38,119 bases of DNA from Micavibrio sp. (GCA_020718105.1 DYDA01000019.1:1-38119), one strand, 5' to 3'; shown: positions 8,931 through 16,920, counted from the first letter of the stretch. The notes: generated by a model not told the origin, from the sequence alone. Translations and numbers: made by a program.

Positions 8931-8979
8931 AATAATACAGCTCTATCGATCCCTTAAAAAAGTTTGTATCAGGTCTAAA

Positions 8980-10023
8980 ATGTCACCCAACAAGCCATCT
9001 CCTCTCCTTCATATTGGCATTTCTTTAGATGCCTTGTTTGATTTTTCAGAAGAGAAACGCATTTTAAAAAAGCAAGGCAACGAAGCTTATAAAAAATATG
9101 TTCGCGCTAACATGCAAACAACGCTTGAGCCCGCCAAAGCGTTTCCCTTTGTCGCCAAAATGCTCTCTTTCAACGATCCTCAAAACACCCTTGTTCAAGT
9201 CACCATTATCGCCAACTGCCAATCAGAAACGATCTTTCGCGCTCAACAAGCGATGCATCATCACAAATTGATCGATTCCCTGCGCCCCGAACATCACAGT
9301 GGCCTAACTTCCCAATTCGGGAGCAACGCCCTTAACAAAGTCCTTTTTAAGAACTCTGTCGATTTGCTTTTATCTTCCAACACCAAGGACGTGGAAAATC
9401 TTTTGACCCTTGGCTATTGCGCTGGCCATGTCGAAGCGGGACGGGCACGAGACGAGCAATTTGAGAATCATAAAGACGTCGTCATTGCCTTTGATTTTGA
9501 TCGCGTCGTCGGGATTGCTTGTGGCCCACAGGGAACATGCGATCAATTCCTCGATAACGAAAAATACACCGATGTGAAAGGCATAGAAGCCGCGTGGCAA
9601 AGAGAGCATGAATGCCGGAAAATACCGGCCCATAAAGGCCCCCTCTCCCCTTTCTTTGAAAAGCTTTTTGCGCTCCGTGATCTAACAAACGGGCAGCCCG
9701 ATAAATATACGCTCAACATTCCCATCGTCACGGCACGCACGGGGAAATCTCTTGATCGCGTTAGAACATCTCTTGACGCATGGGGTGTTAAGCCCGATGA
9801 AATTTTCTCAACGGGGTGGGATTGCAAAGGCGACTTACTCAAAAATATCCATGCCACAGTTCATATCGATGACGGCCTTCATCACATTCAAGGCGTCTAT
9901 GAAAGAAGCCCGCAAACAACGCCCTTTCATATTCCATGGGTTGAGGCGCATCTCGATAAAATACAAAAGCGTTGCCAAGCTCCTTTAAACCGCTTTCTGC
10001 CAATGCCTGCCTGCGCCCCATAA
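8980..10023 (+). CDS. 5'-nucleotidase, cytosolic NT5C1-like
   Basis: This 347-aa protein resembles the 5'-nucleotidase family of animal NT5C1 and its bacterial relatives. The N-terminal pattern ISLDALFDFSEEKRIL, the AFPFVAKML block and VDLLLSSNTKDV are the features I recognise. Three HAD-type catalytic elements are present in order: DFD (Asp172, Asp174), the Thr of VTARTG (Thr251) and IDDG (Asp297, Asp298). These support dephosphorylation of nucleoside monophosphates. It lies 49 bases after the LOG gene on the same strand, so the pair could turn NMPs into nucleosides or free bases. I see no signal peptide. Confidence 0.75.
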   Translation: MSPNKPSPLLHIGISLDALFDFSEEKRILKKQGNEAYKKYVRANMQTTLEPAKAFPFVAKMLSFNDPQNTLVQVTIIANCQSETIFRAQQAMHHHKLIDSLRPEHHSGLTSQFGSNALNKVLFKNSVDLLLSSNTKDVENLLTLGYCAGHVEAGRARDEQFENHKDVVIAFDFDRVVGIACGPQGTCDQFLDNEKYTDVKGIEAAWQREHECRKIPAHKGPLSPFFEKLFALRDLTNGQPDKYTLNIPIVTARTGKSLDRVRTSLDAWGVKPDEIFSTGWDCKGDLLKNIHATVHIDDGLHHIQGVYERSPQTTPFHIPWVEAHLDKIQKRCQAPLNRFLPMPACAP

Positions 10024-10066
10024 CGCTCTTGCCCGCCTTCACCTTAAAACCTATAAGGTAAAGGCC

Positions 10067-10804
10067 ATGATCATTGTCTGCAAAAGCTGCCACGCGTCAT
10101 TTTTGATTCCATCGTCTTTGTTCCATGGCGCGTCGAACCTTGTCCGTTGTGGAAAGTGTGGAAAGGTCTGGCGCGAATTTTCCTCTGGCAAGGCGGACGA
10201 CGACGCTCCCCCCTCTTCGGCTCCTGCTGACTCGTGGCTTTTTTCTGCGGAAAAAGAAGCCCTTTCCCTATCCTCATTGCCAGAGACAGCCAATGCAGAG
10301 CCCTCACCTCCTGCCAAAAAACTGACCTTTTCGAATGTAAAAAATCTCATCTCCAGCTTCTTGAAGACGGCAGGTTTTATTCTCCTCACCCTTCTGGCAC
10401 TGTCGGTTTTGGGGTTTTTCACGGGGCATCGCTATATCGCCCAGACGTGGCCTTCTACCGAAACGCTCTATCGCTCGCTTGGCCTTTCCCTAACCTCTTC
10501 TTCGGATGAAATCCTTCTTATTCAAAACATTTCTTCAGAAAGACATTATAGGGATGGGGCTATGCAATTGATTGTCAACGGAGAAATTAAAAATAGCTCT
10601 CAAAAACCACAAATCGTTCCCGATTTGAATGTCGATGCCATGGGGCCGGACGGAAAGATTATCCAAAGCTGGCGTATTAAGCCTTCTGCCGCTACATTAG
10701 GGGCAGACTCAGTCCTTCCTTTTTCCTCATCGATTCTTTCGCCTGAGGGAACTGTCGTCGAAGTTAATCTTAGCTTTGTAGAAACGCCTCATGCCCAACC
10801 CTGA
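10067..10804 (+). CDS. MJ0042 zinc-ribbon, DUF3426-like membrane protein
   Basis: This 245-aa protein has an N-terminal MJ0042-type zinc ribbon with CKSC and CGKC (Cys5, Cys8, Cys28, Cys31). A Ser/Pro-rich linker follows, then one membrane segment around residues 100-122 (FILLTLLALSVLGFF). The C-terminal domain has the DUF3426-like strand pattern with an NGEIKNSSQ turn. Such proteins are common in proteobacteria and their function is unknown. Its last 14 bases overlap the start of the CpdR-like gene in another frame, implying translational coupling. An AAGG site occurs just before the ATG. Confidence 0.8.
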   Translation: MIIVCKSCHASFLIPSSLFHGASNLVRCGKCGKVWREFSSGKADDDAPPSSAPADSWLFSAEKEALSLSSLPETANAEPSPPAKKLTFSNVKNLISSFLKTAGFILLTLLALSVLGFFTGHRYIAQTWPSTETLYRSLGLSLTSSSDEILLIQNISSERHYRDGAMQLIVNGEIKNSSQKPQIVPDLNVDAMGPDGKIIQSWRIKPSAATLGADSVLPFSSSILSPEGTVVEVNLSFVETPHAQP

Positions 10805-11186
10805 CCCCGCCACACCGCGCCCCCTTACCATCCTTGTCGCTGAGGACAACCCTGCCGTGCGCGAGTTTGTCGTGAGGGCGCTGCAAACGACAGGCGCGAC
10901 GATCAAGGCTGTGCCGGACGGACAAGCCGCCTTAGATGCCTTGGCCGCCGAAAAGTTCGATGTCCTGATTACCGACATCGTGATGCCCAACGTGGACGGC
11001 ATCGCCCTCGCCCTTAAAGCCGTCCGGCAATATCCTGATTTACGTATCATCATGATATCGGGCTATGCGCAAGAACGCATGCGAGCGCATAATCTTGACG
11101 CTCTTGTTCATCGCATTATTGCCAAGCCCTTTTCTCTTGAAGAAATATGCGAGGCTGTGCAAAACGTCATGCCTCATTCTGTTTAA
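10791..11186 (+). CDS. CpdR-like single-domain response regulator
   Basis: This 131-aa CheY-like receiver has no output domain. The acidic pocket is AEDN (Asp19), the phosphoacceptor lies in LITDIVMPNVDG (Asp62), and Ser90 and Lys112 (AKPF) complete the active site. The LITDIVMP..DGI.LA and ISGYAQ segments resemble CpdR of Caulobacter and Rhizobiales, an adaptor for ClpXP proteolysis in the cell cycle. Identity as CpdR is inferred from similarity and from the alphaproteobacterial setting. It overlaps the upstream zinc-ribbon gene by 14 bases. Confidence 0.82.
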   Translation: MPNPDPATPRPLTILVAEDNPAVREFVVRALQTTGATIKAVPDGQAALDALAAEKFDVLITDIVMPNVDGIALALKAVRQYPDLRIIMISGYAQERMRAHNLDALVHRIIAKPFSLEEICEAVQNVMPHSV

Positions 11187-11214
11187 ACCGACACCACCCC
11201 ATAGGAGTTTTTTT

Positions 11215-12087
11215 ATGAAACAACGCATTCGCAAAGCCGTCTTTCCTGTCGCTGGCCTCGGCACGCGCTTTTTGCCCGCCACCAAGGCGATGCCCAAGGA
11301 AATGCTGACGCTGGTGGATCGTCCACTGATCCAGCACGCCGTGGACGAAGCCCGCGCAGCGGGCATTGAGCAATTCATCTTTGTGACCTCACGCGGCAAG
11401 GGTGCGCTGGAGGATCATTTTGACAGCAACAACGACCTTAAGCGCACGCTGGAAGCCCGCGATAAACAGCGTGAGTTGGCCATTTTGCAAACGACCGAAA
11501 TTCCTTCAGGTGACCTTCTCTTTGCAAGGCAACGCGACCCGCTGGGCCTTGGCCATGCCGTTTGGTGTGCGCGTCATCTGGTGGGGCGTGAGCCTTTCGC
11601 CATTCTTCTCCCCGATGATGTGGTGCTGGCCAAAACGCCATGCCTGAAACAAATGATCGAAACCTATGACGAGATTGGCGGCAACGTCGTGGCCGTTGTG
11701 GACGTTCCACGTGAGCACACCAACCGCTATGGCATTTTGGACATTGAAAGCGACAACGGCAAACTGGCCAAAATTAAAGGCCTTGTCGAAAAACCCGCGC
11801 CAGAGCTTGCACCCTCTACCCTCTCGATCATTGGCCGCTATATCCTGCAACCCGAAATCTTTGATGAGCTGGAATCGCGGCGCATCGGCGCAGGCGGTGA
11901 GATTCAGCTGACCGACAGCATGGCGCAGTTGATCGGGCGGCAGCCCTTCTACGGGATGCGTTATGAAGGGACGCGCTATGATTGCGGCGATAAGATCGGC
12001 TTTATCGAGGCCAACGTCGCTTTTTCTTTGGCTGATTCCGATATAGGCGGCAAAGTCCACGACGCTTTGGCCAAATACTTTGCCTGA
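11215..12087 (+). CDS. galU: UTP-glucose-1-phosphate uridylyltransferase
   Basis: This 290-aa enzyme makes UDP-glucose from UTP and glucose-1-phosphate. It has the nucleotidyltransferase loop PVAGLGTRFLPATKAMPKEM near residue 10, VDRPLIQHAVDEA, the FAILLPDDV metal-binding block and a VEKPAP substrate loop. The open frame reaches back to 11065. The family N-terminus MKQRIRKAVFP and an AGGAG site 8 bases upstream place the start at the 11215 ATG. It is co-directional with the CpdR-like gene 28 bases upstream. Together with galE it serves surface-sugar synthesis. Confidence 0.95.
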   Translation: MKQRIRKAVFPVAGLGTRFLPATKAMPKEMLTLVDRPLIQHAVDEARAAGIEQFIFVTSRGKGALEDHFDSNNDLKRTLEARDKQRELAILQTTEIPSGDLLFARQRDPLGLGHAVWCARHLVGREPFAILLPDDVVLAKTPCLKQMIETYDEIGGNVVAVVDVPREHTNRYGILDIESDNGKLAKIKGLVEKPAPELAPSTLSIIGRYILQPEIFDELESRRIGAGGEIQLTDSMAQLIGRQPFYGMRYEGTRYDCGDKIGFIEANVAFSLADSDIGGKVHDALAKYFA

Positions 12088-12203
12088 CAGAGGCTCTTTT
12101 TATGGTTAATGCCCCTTCTTGTAATAGAAAAGGCTTTTCGCTAAGATAAAGGATGTTCTTGGCACAAAAAACAGACTGTGGCGGGGGCTAGGGAACAAAG
12201 CCT

Positions 12204-12821
12204 ATGTCAGATATTGAGAACGCTAAACCGTCTTATGACGAGTGGATGTATTGGGCGCAGATCGTTATTGATCGCCTGACAACGGTTGCTCATGTCTATG
12301 CCAAGCCACCTCATTCCGAAATCTTTTTTGTTGAAAAAGAACGTCAAGAGCGATTGATGAACACGACGAGCATCATGCGCCGTCTGCACGATTTGACAGA
12401 TGAGCACGAATTTTCCATCCCTAAAGACGCGACTGAAGAAAAGGCTTATGAGGAGAATCTTATCACGATGATCTCCCCCCTTTTCTATGACGTCATGCGT
12501 CGCTTGCCCGAATGGTCTGAGGATATGCAAAAGCTTTTGCAATCCCCATGGTCGCGGGATTGCGCTGGAAGACTTGCTTCGATCCTTTTTTGCGGCCCTG
12601 ATGGGCGCTTGGCTGAAGGTCTTGGAAGCGGCATGGTGGAAAATGGACGTCTCCCCGCCTCTCTTGCGGCTCTTCTGGATCGTGAAGAGGCTGGAGGCAA
12701 CCGCGCCCCCCGCATTGAAAAACCTCGTTTTGCGGAAAAGCATATGCGTCGCGAGGAATTGGCCAGCCTGTGGAGCAAAAAGAACAGCTCTTTCTTGCGC
12801 TCAGCAGGACGAATGAATTAA
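12204..12821 (+). CDS. Unknown protein, paralogue 1 of a tandem pair
   Basis: I do not recognise this 205-aa soluble protein. It has no signal or membrane segment. Its N-terminal YDEWMYWAQIVIDRLTTVAHVY and the later F.GP.GR..EG..SGMVENGRLPASLAALLDREEAGGNRAP pattern recur in the next gene, so the two are tandem paralogues that have diverged strongly. It lies 116 bases after galU with only a weak ribosome site (GGGA). Confidence 0.75.
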   Translation: MSDIENAKPSYDEWMYWAQIVIDRLTTVAHVYAKPPHSEIFFVEKERQERLMNTTSIMRRLHDLTDEHEFSIPKDATEEKAYEENLITMISPLFYDVMRRLPEWSEDMQKLLQSPWSRDCAGRLASILFCGPDGRLAEGLGSGMVENGRLPASLAALLDREEAGGNRAPRIEKPRFAEKHMRREELASLWSKKNSSFLRSAGRMN

Positions 12822-12866
12822 AAGAAAAAAGAGAAAAATTCTCCGTTTTTAAAAGGACCCTTATGA

Positions 12867-13562
12867 ATGGCTCAAAGTTACGCACAACGTGCCCCCTTTA
12901 ATGATTGGTGGTATTGGTCAGAATGCCTTGTAAAGCGCTTTAAAACCATCGCCGACATCTACCGCGAAAACAACGAAATGGAACGCAGTGAGCAAGCCGC
13001 CGACTGGGCGCGCAAGCTGAAGGACAACTGCATGGTCCCCGTCATGGCGGCCCGCAAAGGCATGAAAACGGACGAAGAAAAAGAAGAAGTCCGTAAGCTG
13101 GAGGAAGCCTCGATCCTCAACGCCGCAACGATGTTCCGCGAGATTCTTATCAACCTGCCCTTTGTTTCCAGCGCAATCCAAGATTTTTTGTATATCTATT
13201 GGGAAGATGTCAATTGGGACGGAGGCGATGATCAAGAAGAGTACGACGAAGAAACCGGCCTGATCAAAAAGAAGAAAAAGAAAAGCGCAGGCGATCAGCG
13301 TGTCACTGAACTTTTTTGGGGGCCTAAAGAACGACAGGATGAAGGCATCCGCAGCGGCAAGGTGGAGGATGGCGGGCTTCCGGGGTTGCTCCTCAACCTT
13401 ATTCAAGCCGAAAAAACATCCTCAAACCGCTCTCCCACGGATTATGGGCAGGTCATGCAAGCGGCAGCCACACAGCAATATATCGCCACCACGGCTCAAG
13501 CCAACCAAAAGTGGGAACAGGCGGGCGTTAAGATGAACTTTAAACCAGGTGGATCGTTGTAA
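12867..13562 (+). CDS. Unknown protein, paralogue 2 of a tandem pair
   Basis: This 231-aa protein has the same layout as its upstream neighbour: N-terminal FNDWWYWSECLVKRFKTIADIY, a central helical region, and FWGPKERQDEGIRSGKVEDGG followed by LPGLLLNLIQAEKTSSNRSP. It differs by an inserted acidic then Lys-rich segment, with EDVNWDGGDDQEEYDEE followed by KKKKKK around residues 110-137. An AAAGGA site precedes the ATG. No enzyme motif is visible. Conservation of aromatic residues near the N-terminus suggests a binding interface, which is inference. Confidence 0.75.
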   Translation: MAQSYAQRAPFNDWWYWSECLVKRFKTIADIYRENNEMERSEQAADWARKLKDNCMVPVMAARKGMKTDEEKEEVRKLEEASILNAATMFREILINLPFVSSAIQDFLYIYWEDVNWDGGDDQEEYDEETGLIKKKKKKSAGDQRVTELFWGPKERQDEGIRSGKVEDGGLPGLLLNLIQAEKTSSNRSPTDYGQVMQAAATQQYIATTAQANQKWEQAGVKMNFKPGGSL

Positions 13563-13595
13563 GAGCCCGCTTGCGTAATGCCTTTAAGTGTGGCA

Positions 13596-13611
13596 AAAAG
13601 CCGCAGCTTTT
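13596..13611 (+). terminator. Hairpin after the paralogue pair
   Basis: AAAAGC (13596-13601) and GCTTTT (13606-13611) form a 6-bp stem around a CGCA tetraloop. It lies 34 bases past the stop at 13562 and is a modest intrinsic terminator candidate. The remaining gap to the tRNA shows no gene. Confidence 0.4.
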
Positions 13612-13776
13612 GTTATGAAACCTCCAAAGTCGGAGCGCTTTTTTTACAAGAGCGACTATAATTGCGCCTAGGCGGCCTGCATAGACAGATGTATTGTTTT
13701 GCCTGCCCGCCACAGATAGATTGTAGTTTGTTGAGGGAGGCCGTAACATTCAAGCCCCCACGGGTTTAGCCCATTC

Positions 13777-13851
13777 GCTGCCGTAGCTCAGGGGTAGAGC
13801 ACGTCCTTGGTAAGGACGGGGTCCGCGGTTCAATTCCGCGCGGCAGCACCA
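13777..13851 (+). tRNA. tRNA-Thr (anticodon GGT)
   Basis: A full cloverleaf can be drawn. The acceptor stem GCTGCCG (13777-13783) pairs with CGGCAGC (13841-13847). The D stem is GCTC/GAGC, the anticodon stem is CGTCC/GGACG with loop TTGGTAA giving anticodon GGT, and the T stem is CGCGG/CCGCG with loop TTCAATT. The discriminator A is followed by an encoded CCA (13849-13851). It is the probable integration target of the adjacent prophage. Confidence 0.97.
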
Positions 13852-13888
13852 GTTTTTCTTTTATGTTTCAAAGACTTCCTCTTTTCAG

Positions 13889-14010
13889 GGGGTAGAGCAA
13901 GTTCGCTAGTATGAGAGCAAACATGAGAGCAGATTATCCTTTTTGGCTCTGCTTCTCCTTTCTTTTCAATCAGATATATCCTTAACGGCTATGAGACGAA
14001 CGTGAGAGCA
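13889..14010. other. Candidate left attachment region (arm-type repeats)
   Basis: This stretch lies between tRNA-Thr and the integrase stop. It holds two pairs of short direct repeats: ATGAGAGCA at 13911-13919 and 13923-13931, then ATGAGAC at 13991-13997 and GTGAGAGCA at 14002-14010. An 11-base copy of the tRNA D-arm, GGGGTAGAGCA, lies at 13889-13899. Short direct repeats beside int are typical of integrase arm-binding sites. The matching right attachment site would lie beyond the window, so the core cannot be defined. Confidence 0.4.
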
Positions 14011-14031
14011 GTTTCGTTTTGCTTGGGTTTT

Positions 14032-15222
14032 TTAGTGAACAACCGCAGGCCGCTCGGCGTTGTTCACGCGGGTCAATTGACCATGATAGGCGGCGGTCGC
14101 CAGCACATCGACCGCGCCGCGCAGGTAGTTGGGTTGGAGGTGGGCGTACAGCTCGGTCGTCCTTTGCACTGAATGGCCAAGGAGCCGCGCAATGAGGAAA
14201 AGGTCGACACCAGCCAAGGCCATGAGTGTTCCCGCCGTGTGGCGCAACGTGTGCGGCGTAACGTCCTCTATTCCGGCGCGCTCGCATGAGCGGCGGAATC
14301 CCGTGCGGATGTTTTTGACGGACTCAAAATTATACGCGATCACCTTCCCGCAAGGCGGCACGGTTTCTCCGGCCACCTCCGACTGCCCGCGCGCAAACTC
14401 TTCCTGCGCTTTTTTCGTTTCTATCAGGTCGCGGTAAAGATACTCGCTGATGGGAACGATGGCGCGACGCTTCTTGGTTTGTTGTCGGCCTTGTGGGTTC
14501 AGGTAAATAATCTTGTTCGCAAAATCCACCTGATCCCATGTGAGTTCCATCAGTGCGCCTTTTCGCGCCCCCGTGGTAACGGCTAGCTTGATAAAAAGGC
14601 GCACATGCGCTTCGGGACAATTGTCGAGCAGCCGCTCGATCTCTTCGGGCTCAAGATAGCGCATCTTGTGCTGCCCCATCGGCGGCAGCGGAATCTTGGG
14701 CGCGGAAGTCAACCGCCCGTTGACGATGGCGTGATTGAGGGAGGCCACGAGAACGACCAACTCGCGGCGGATGGTCGCCGAGGTGATGGGTCGCGTGTCT
14801 TCGACTTTTTTGATACCGTCTTTTGTTTGATAGACGCGAACTTTTCTCGTGCGTTCGCGCTCATAGCGTTTCAGTACCTGTGGCGTAAGGGTCGAGACGG
14901 TTGTCTCGCCCCCGAAGAACCCGACGAAGTTTTCAACGGTGCGCGCCGCCAGATCGGCGGTGGCGAGTTCGGGGCCGTGTTCCTGCAAATACCAGCGCAA
15001 GGCCGTAGCGATGGGATATTTTTCTGGTTTGGCGATGGGGCCGTGTTCTTCTTGATCGGCATATTCTAAGATGAACTCGCCGAGGATTTTTTCAGCTTCT
15101 GCGCGATCATCAGTGCGCGCACTGCGTCGCCGGATCCGTCTGGTGCTTTCGAACCAATAGATGTACCAAACTTTTTGATTGGGCTCTTTACCGAGCCACG
15201 GGGTTTTTCGCGCTCCTGACAT
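14032..15222 (-). CDS. int: Phage tyrosine integrase
   Basis: This 396-aa tyrosine recombinase catalyses site-specific integration and excision. The N-terminal ~100 residues form the arm/SAM-like region, starting MSGARKTPWL with WYIYW and RRRSARTDDRAEAE. The catalytic domain shows Arg220 (TTGARKGAL), a Lys near 250 (QQTKKRR), His324 and Arg327 (HTLRHTAGT), His350 (LLGHS) and Tyr359 (TTELYAHLQ), so all active-site residues are present. It reads toward tRNA-Thr, the usual layout for tRNA-integrating phages. An AAGG element lies upstream of the ATG at 15222. The first 157 bases overlap the 3' part of the Xis-like frame. Confidence 0.95.
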   Translation of the reverse strand: MSGARKTPWLGKEPNQKVWYIYWFESTRRIRRRSARTDDRAEAEKILGEFILEYADQEEHGPIAKPEKYPIATALRWYLQEHGPELATADLAARTVENFVGFFGGETTVSTLTPQVLKRYERERTRKVRVYQTKDGIKKVEDTRPITSATIRRELVVLVASLNHAIVNGRLTSAPKIPLPPMGQHKMRYLEPEEIERLLDNCPEAHVRLFIKLAVTTGARKGALMELTWDQVDFANKIIYLNPQGRQQTKKRRAIVPISEYLYRDLIETKKAQEEFARGQSEVAGETVPPCGKVIAYNFESVKNIRTGFRRSCERAGIEDVTPHTLRHTAGTLMALAGVDLFLIARLLGHSVQRTTELYAHLQPNYLRGAVDVLATAAYHGQLTRVNNAERPAVVH

Positions 15223-15395
15223 GGCGTCAATGACCTTTTTAAATAATCCTCCACATCGTCAATGCGGAACCGTACTTGGCTTCCAATTTTTACAAACGCA
15301 AGTCTTCTTTGCGTGCGCAGGCGAAGGACGGCGCTGGGGCTAATCTGCAATCTTTGGGCGACTTGCCCCACCGTAAGAACGAGGGGCTCGTTCAT
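15066..15395 (-). CDS. AlpA/Xis-like excisionase-type DNA-binding protein
   Basis: This is a 109-aa protein. Residues 4-58 form a winged helix of the AlpA/excisionase (HTH_17) type: LTVGQVAQRLQISPSAVLRL, then FVKIGSQVRFRIDDVEDYLKRS. It probably directs the integrase to excision or regulates int. The ATG at 15395 has a GAGGGG ribosome site 6 bases away, which I prefer to the longer frame from 15536. The C-terminal ~50 residues (Lys/Ser-rich) overlap the integrase start by 157 bases in another frame. That tail may be non-essential. Confidence 0.75.
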   Translation of the reverse strand: MNEPLVLTVGQVAQRLQISPSAVLRLRTQRRLAFVKIGSQVRFRIDDVEDYLKRSLTPCQEREKPRGSVKSPIKKFGTSIGSKAPDGSGDAVRALMIAQKLKKSSASSS

Positions 15396-15459
15396 GATGA
15401 ACCCCTCGCCCAAACGGTGCGCCACCAGCGCCAGAGCTGCTGAAAGAATCGTAGTTTCT

Positions 15460-15699
15460 TCACGCGCTACGGCCCGCCTTTTGTTTTGGCTCGGACGGAT
15501 GCGGCGTTCTGAGCGCGGTGTGGATGAAGAGAGCATCTTCCTCAGTGCTGGAAGAAGGCGCGGCCTCGTGATAAAGATCGACGGCCATACAGCCGACTTC
15601 GAACACTTCGGTGAAGCGGCCTTGGCTAAGCAAGTGAAGCATTTCTCTCAGGCAGCGATGTGAAAAATCCAGATATAGCTGGGCGGAAACGGATGACAT
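15460..15699 (-). CDS. Small phage protein of unknown function
   Basis: I do not recognise this 79-aa protein. It is predicted soluble and helical in the first 45 residues, with an acidic/Ser-rich tail. A very good AGGAGA ribosome site lies 8 bases before the ATG, and a promoter with an operator-like site lies 50-80 bases upstream. These make it a real gene and the first of the xis-int transcript. It may be a regulator of excision, but only position supports this. Confidence 0.65.
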   Translation of the reverse strand: MSSVSAQLYLDFSHRCLREMLHLLSQGRFTEVFEVGCMAVDLYHEAAPSSSTEEDALFIHTALRTPHPSEPKQKAGRSA

Positions 15700-15754
15700 A
15701 AAGGGATCTCCTTACAAGGTGTTTGGGGCCGACGGCGTGCCAGTCCTTTTCCCT

Positions 15755-15783
15755 GTTGTATCCAAATAGGCAACATGAGTCAA
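15755..15783 (-). promoter_or_regulatory. Promoter with embedded operator for the xis-int unit
   Basis: On the minus strand a -35 TTGACT (15783-15778) is followed after exactly 17 bases by -10 TACAAC (15760-15755), placing the transcript start about 50 bases before the 15699 ATG. On the plus strand 15756-15774 reads TTGTATCC, then AAATA, then GGCAAC. This is the same GTATCC-N5-GG pattern found in the cI/cro region, and it covers the -10. The phage repressor therefore probably silences xis-int. Confidence 0.6.
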
Positions 15784-15827
15784 TAAAAAGGATTGTCTGT
15801 TGCCAAAATCATCTTTCCGGATGAGAA

Positions 15828-16475
15828 TCAGCCTTGGGCAACCCTTTTCTTGCCTGAAGGCGGTAGTGTGCTTCGGTCATCCCCGTCTTCATCCGGCAGC
15901 ATTCCCCAAAGCATCTCGAATATCTCCCCCAGCCCCTCGGCAAGCATGTTCGAGCGGGTCAAAAGTATTTTATCAGGGGCAACCATCTGGGCTACGGTCG
16001 ACCCATAAACAAGTTGAAGAACGGAGGGGTTAAACTGGACGGGCATTGTCTTAATTGGAAAAGGACAGTCCACCGCCTGACAGATGCAGCGCGAAGGAAA
16101 GCCTTTTTCCTTGAGAGCCTCGCAAAAAGAGGCGATCTGCAAAGAGTTGTCGGCGGGGTTTCCGCACAAAACCAGCAATTCTGTTCCCTGCCGATTCTTT
16201 GCAATATCGTCCAGCAGAAAATCCTTCGCGTGTTCCCCTTCCAAAATGAGGTGGCCTTTCTCCCGCAATGCAACGCCGCGATCCCCGATGAACTCTAGCC
16301 GCTCCAAGAAAAAGGCCATCAGCGAATTGATCGTTTTTTGTTGCAGGCTTGTCGTATTGCCCAGCTCAAATTGGCGTACGGACGTAACCGCAACGCCTGC
16401 TTGGGTGGCGAGATCGTCTTGCGAGATATTAAGCAGGGCGCGCGCGGCGCGGAGTTGTTCGGGGGAAAGCGTCAT
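15828..16475 (-). CDS. XRE-family transcriptional regulator
   Basis: This is a 215-aa protein. Residues 4-60 form a Cro/CI-type HTH: LSPEQLRAARALLNISQDDL, then AGVAVTSVRQFELGN. The style is common in alphaproteobacteria. The remaining ~150 residues form a domain I do not recognise, with an LLVLCGNPADNSLQIASF stretch and three scattered Cys in SRCICQAVDC. No LexA-like Ser-Lys peptidase motif is visible. It may be a second prophage regulator or a sensor-type repressor. An AGGAGA site precedes the ATG, and a 19-bp palindrome lies 21 bases upstream as a probable own operator. Confidence 0.8.
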   Translation of the reverse strand: MTLSPEQLRAARALLNISQDDLATQAGVAVTSVRQFELGNTTSLQQKTINSLMAFFLERLEFIGDRGVALREKGHLILEGEHAKDFLLDDIAKNRQGTELLVLCGNPADNSLQIASFCEALKEKGFPSRCICQAVDCPFPIKTMPVQFNPSVLQLVYGSTVAQMVAPDKILLTRSNMLAEGLGEIFEMLWGMLPDEDGDDRSTLPPSGKKRVAQG

Positions 16476-16495
16476 GGGTCTCCTTACGGCTTAAA

Positions 16496-16514
16496 TAGAC
16501 TGAAGTTCAGACTA
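16496..16514. promoter_or_regulatory. Palindromic operator-like site
   Basis: TAGACTGAAGTTCAGACTA pairs 8 of 9 positions around a central G. It lies between the XRE gene start (16475) and a minus-strand TTGACA (16532-16527 region). Position and symmetry fit an autoregulatory operator of the XRE protein. Confidence 0.5.
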
Positions 16515-16623
16515 ATTTTAGCTAAATGTCAAGTTTTTGATTGAAACTTTTCCTCTTTTCAGGCATGATGCGTTCATGGTTGCTCTTATTTGGTAGTTGG
16601 ACATATCCGATCTGAGATATTTG

Positions 16624-16920
16624 ATGAATAATTTCAAAAAGATAGTTCGCCTCACCTTTGAGGGCGTCGCAGAGGAGCAAAGCCTTTATTCTTCAGGCGA
16701 TCTTACTCCCCTTGCCTGTTGGGCTTCTCCCATCGGACGCATTGAAAGCGAAATGCTGGAAGCGCTGGTTTTCTATCGCGCTCAAAAAATCGGCTGCGCC
16801 AAAATACATGTGCACACAGCTTTGGAGTGCCGCTTTCAGGTCGAGGAGCTGTCGGATATCCCCACCTTTAAGTTCGAGGAAGCGATGGCGTATCTTCTCA
16901 ATTTTGCGGGAGCGAATTGA
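16624..16920 (+). CDS. Small phage protein of unknown function
   Basis: This protein has 98 aa from the ATG at 16624; an in-frame TTG at 16597 would give 107 aa. No family is recognised. The sequence looks like a small alpha/beta domain, with LTFEGVAEEQSLYSSGDLTP and CAKIHVHTALECRFQV. It sits alone on the plus strand between two minus-strand regulators, converging on the CI-like gene with 6 bases between stop codons. The ribosome site is weak. Confidence 0.6.
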   Translation: MNNFKKIVRLTFEGVAEEQSLYSSGDLTPLACWASPIGRIESEMLEALVFYRAQKIGCAKIHVHTALECRFQVEELSDIPTFKFEEAMAYLLNFAGAN

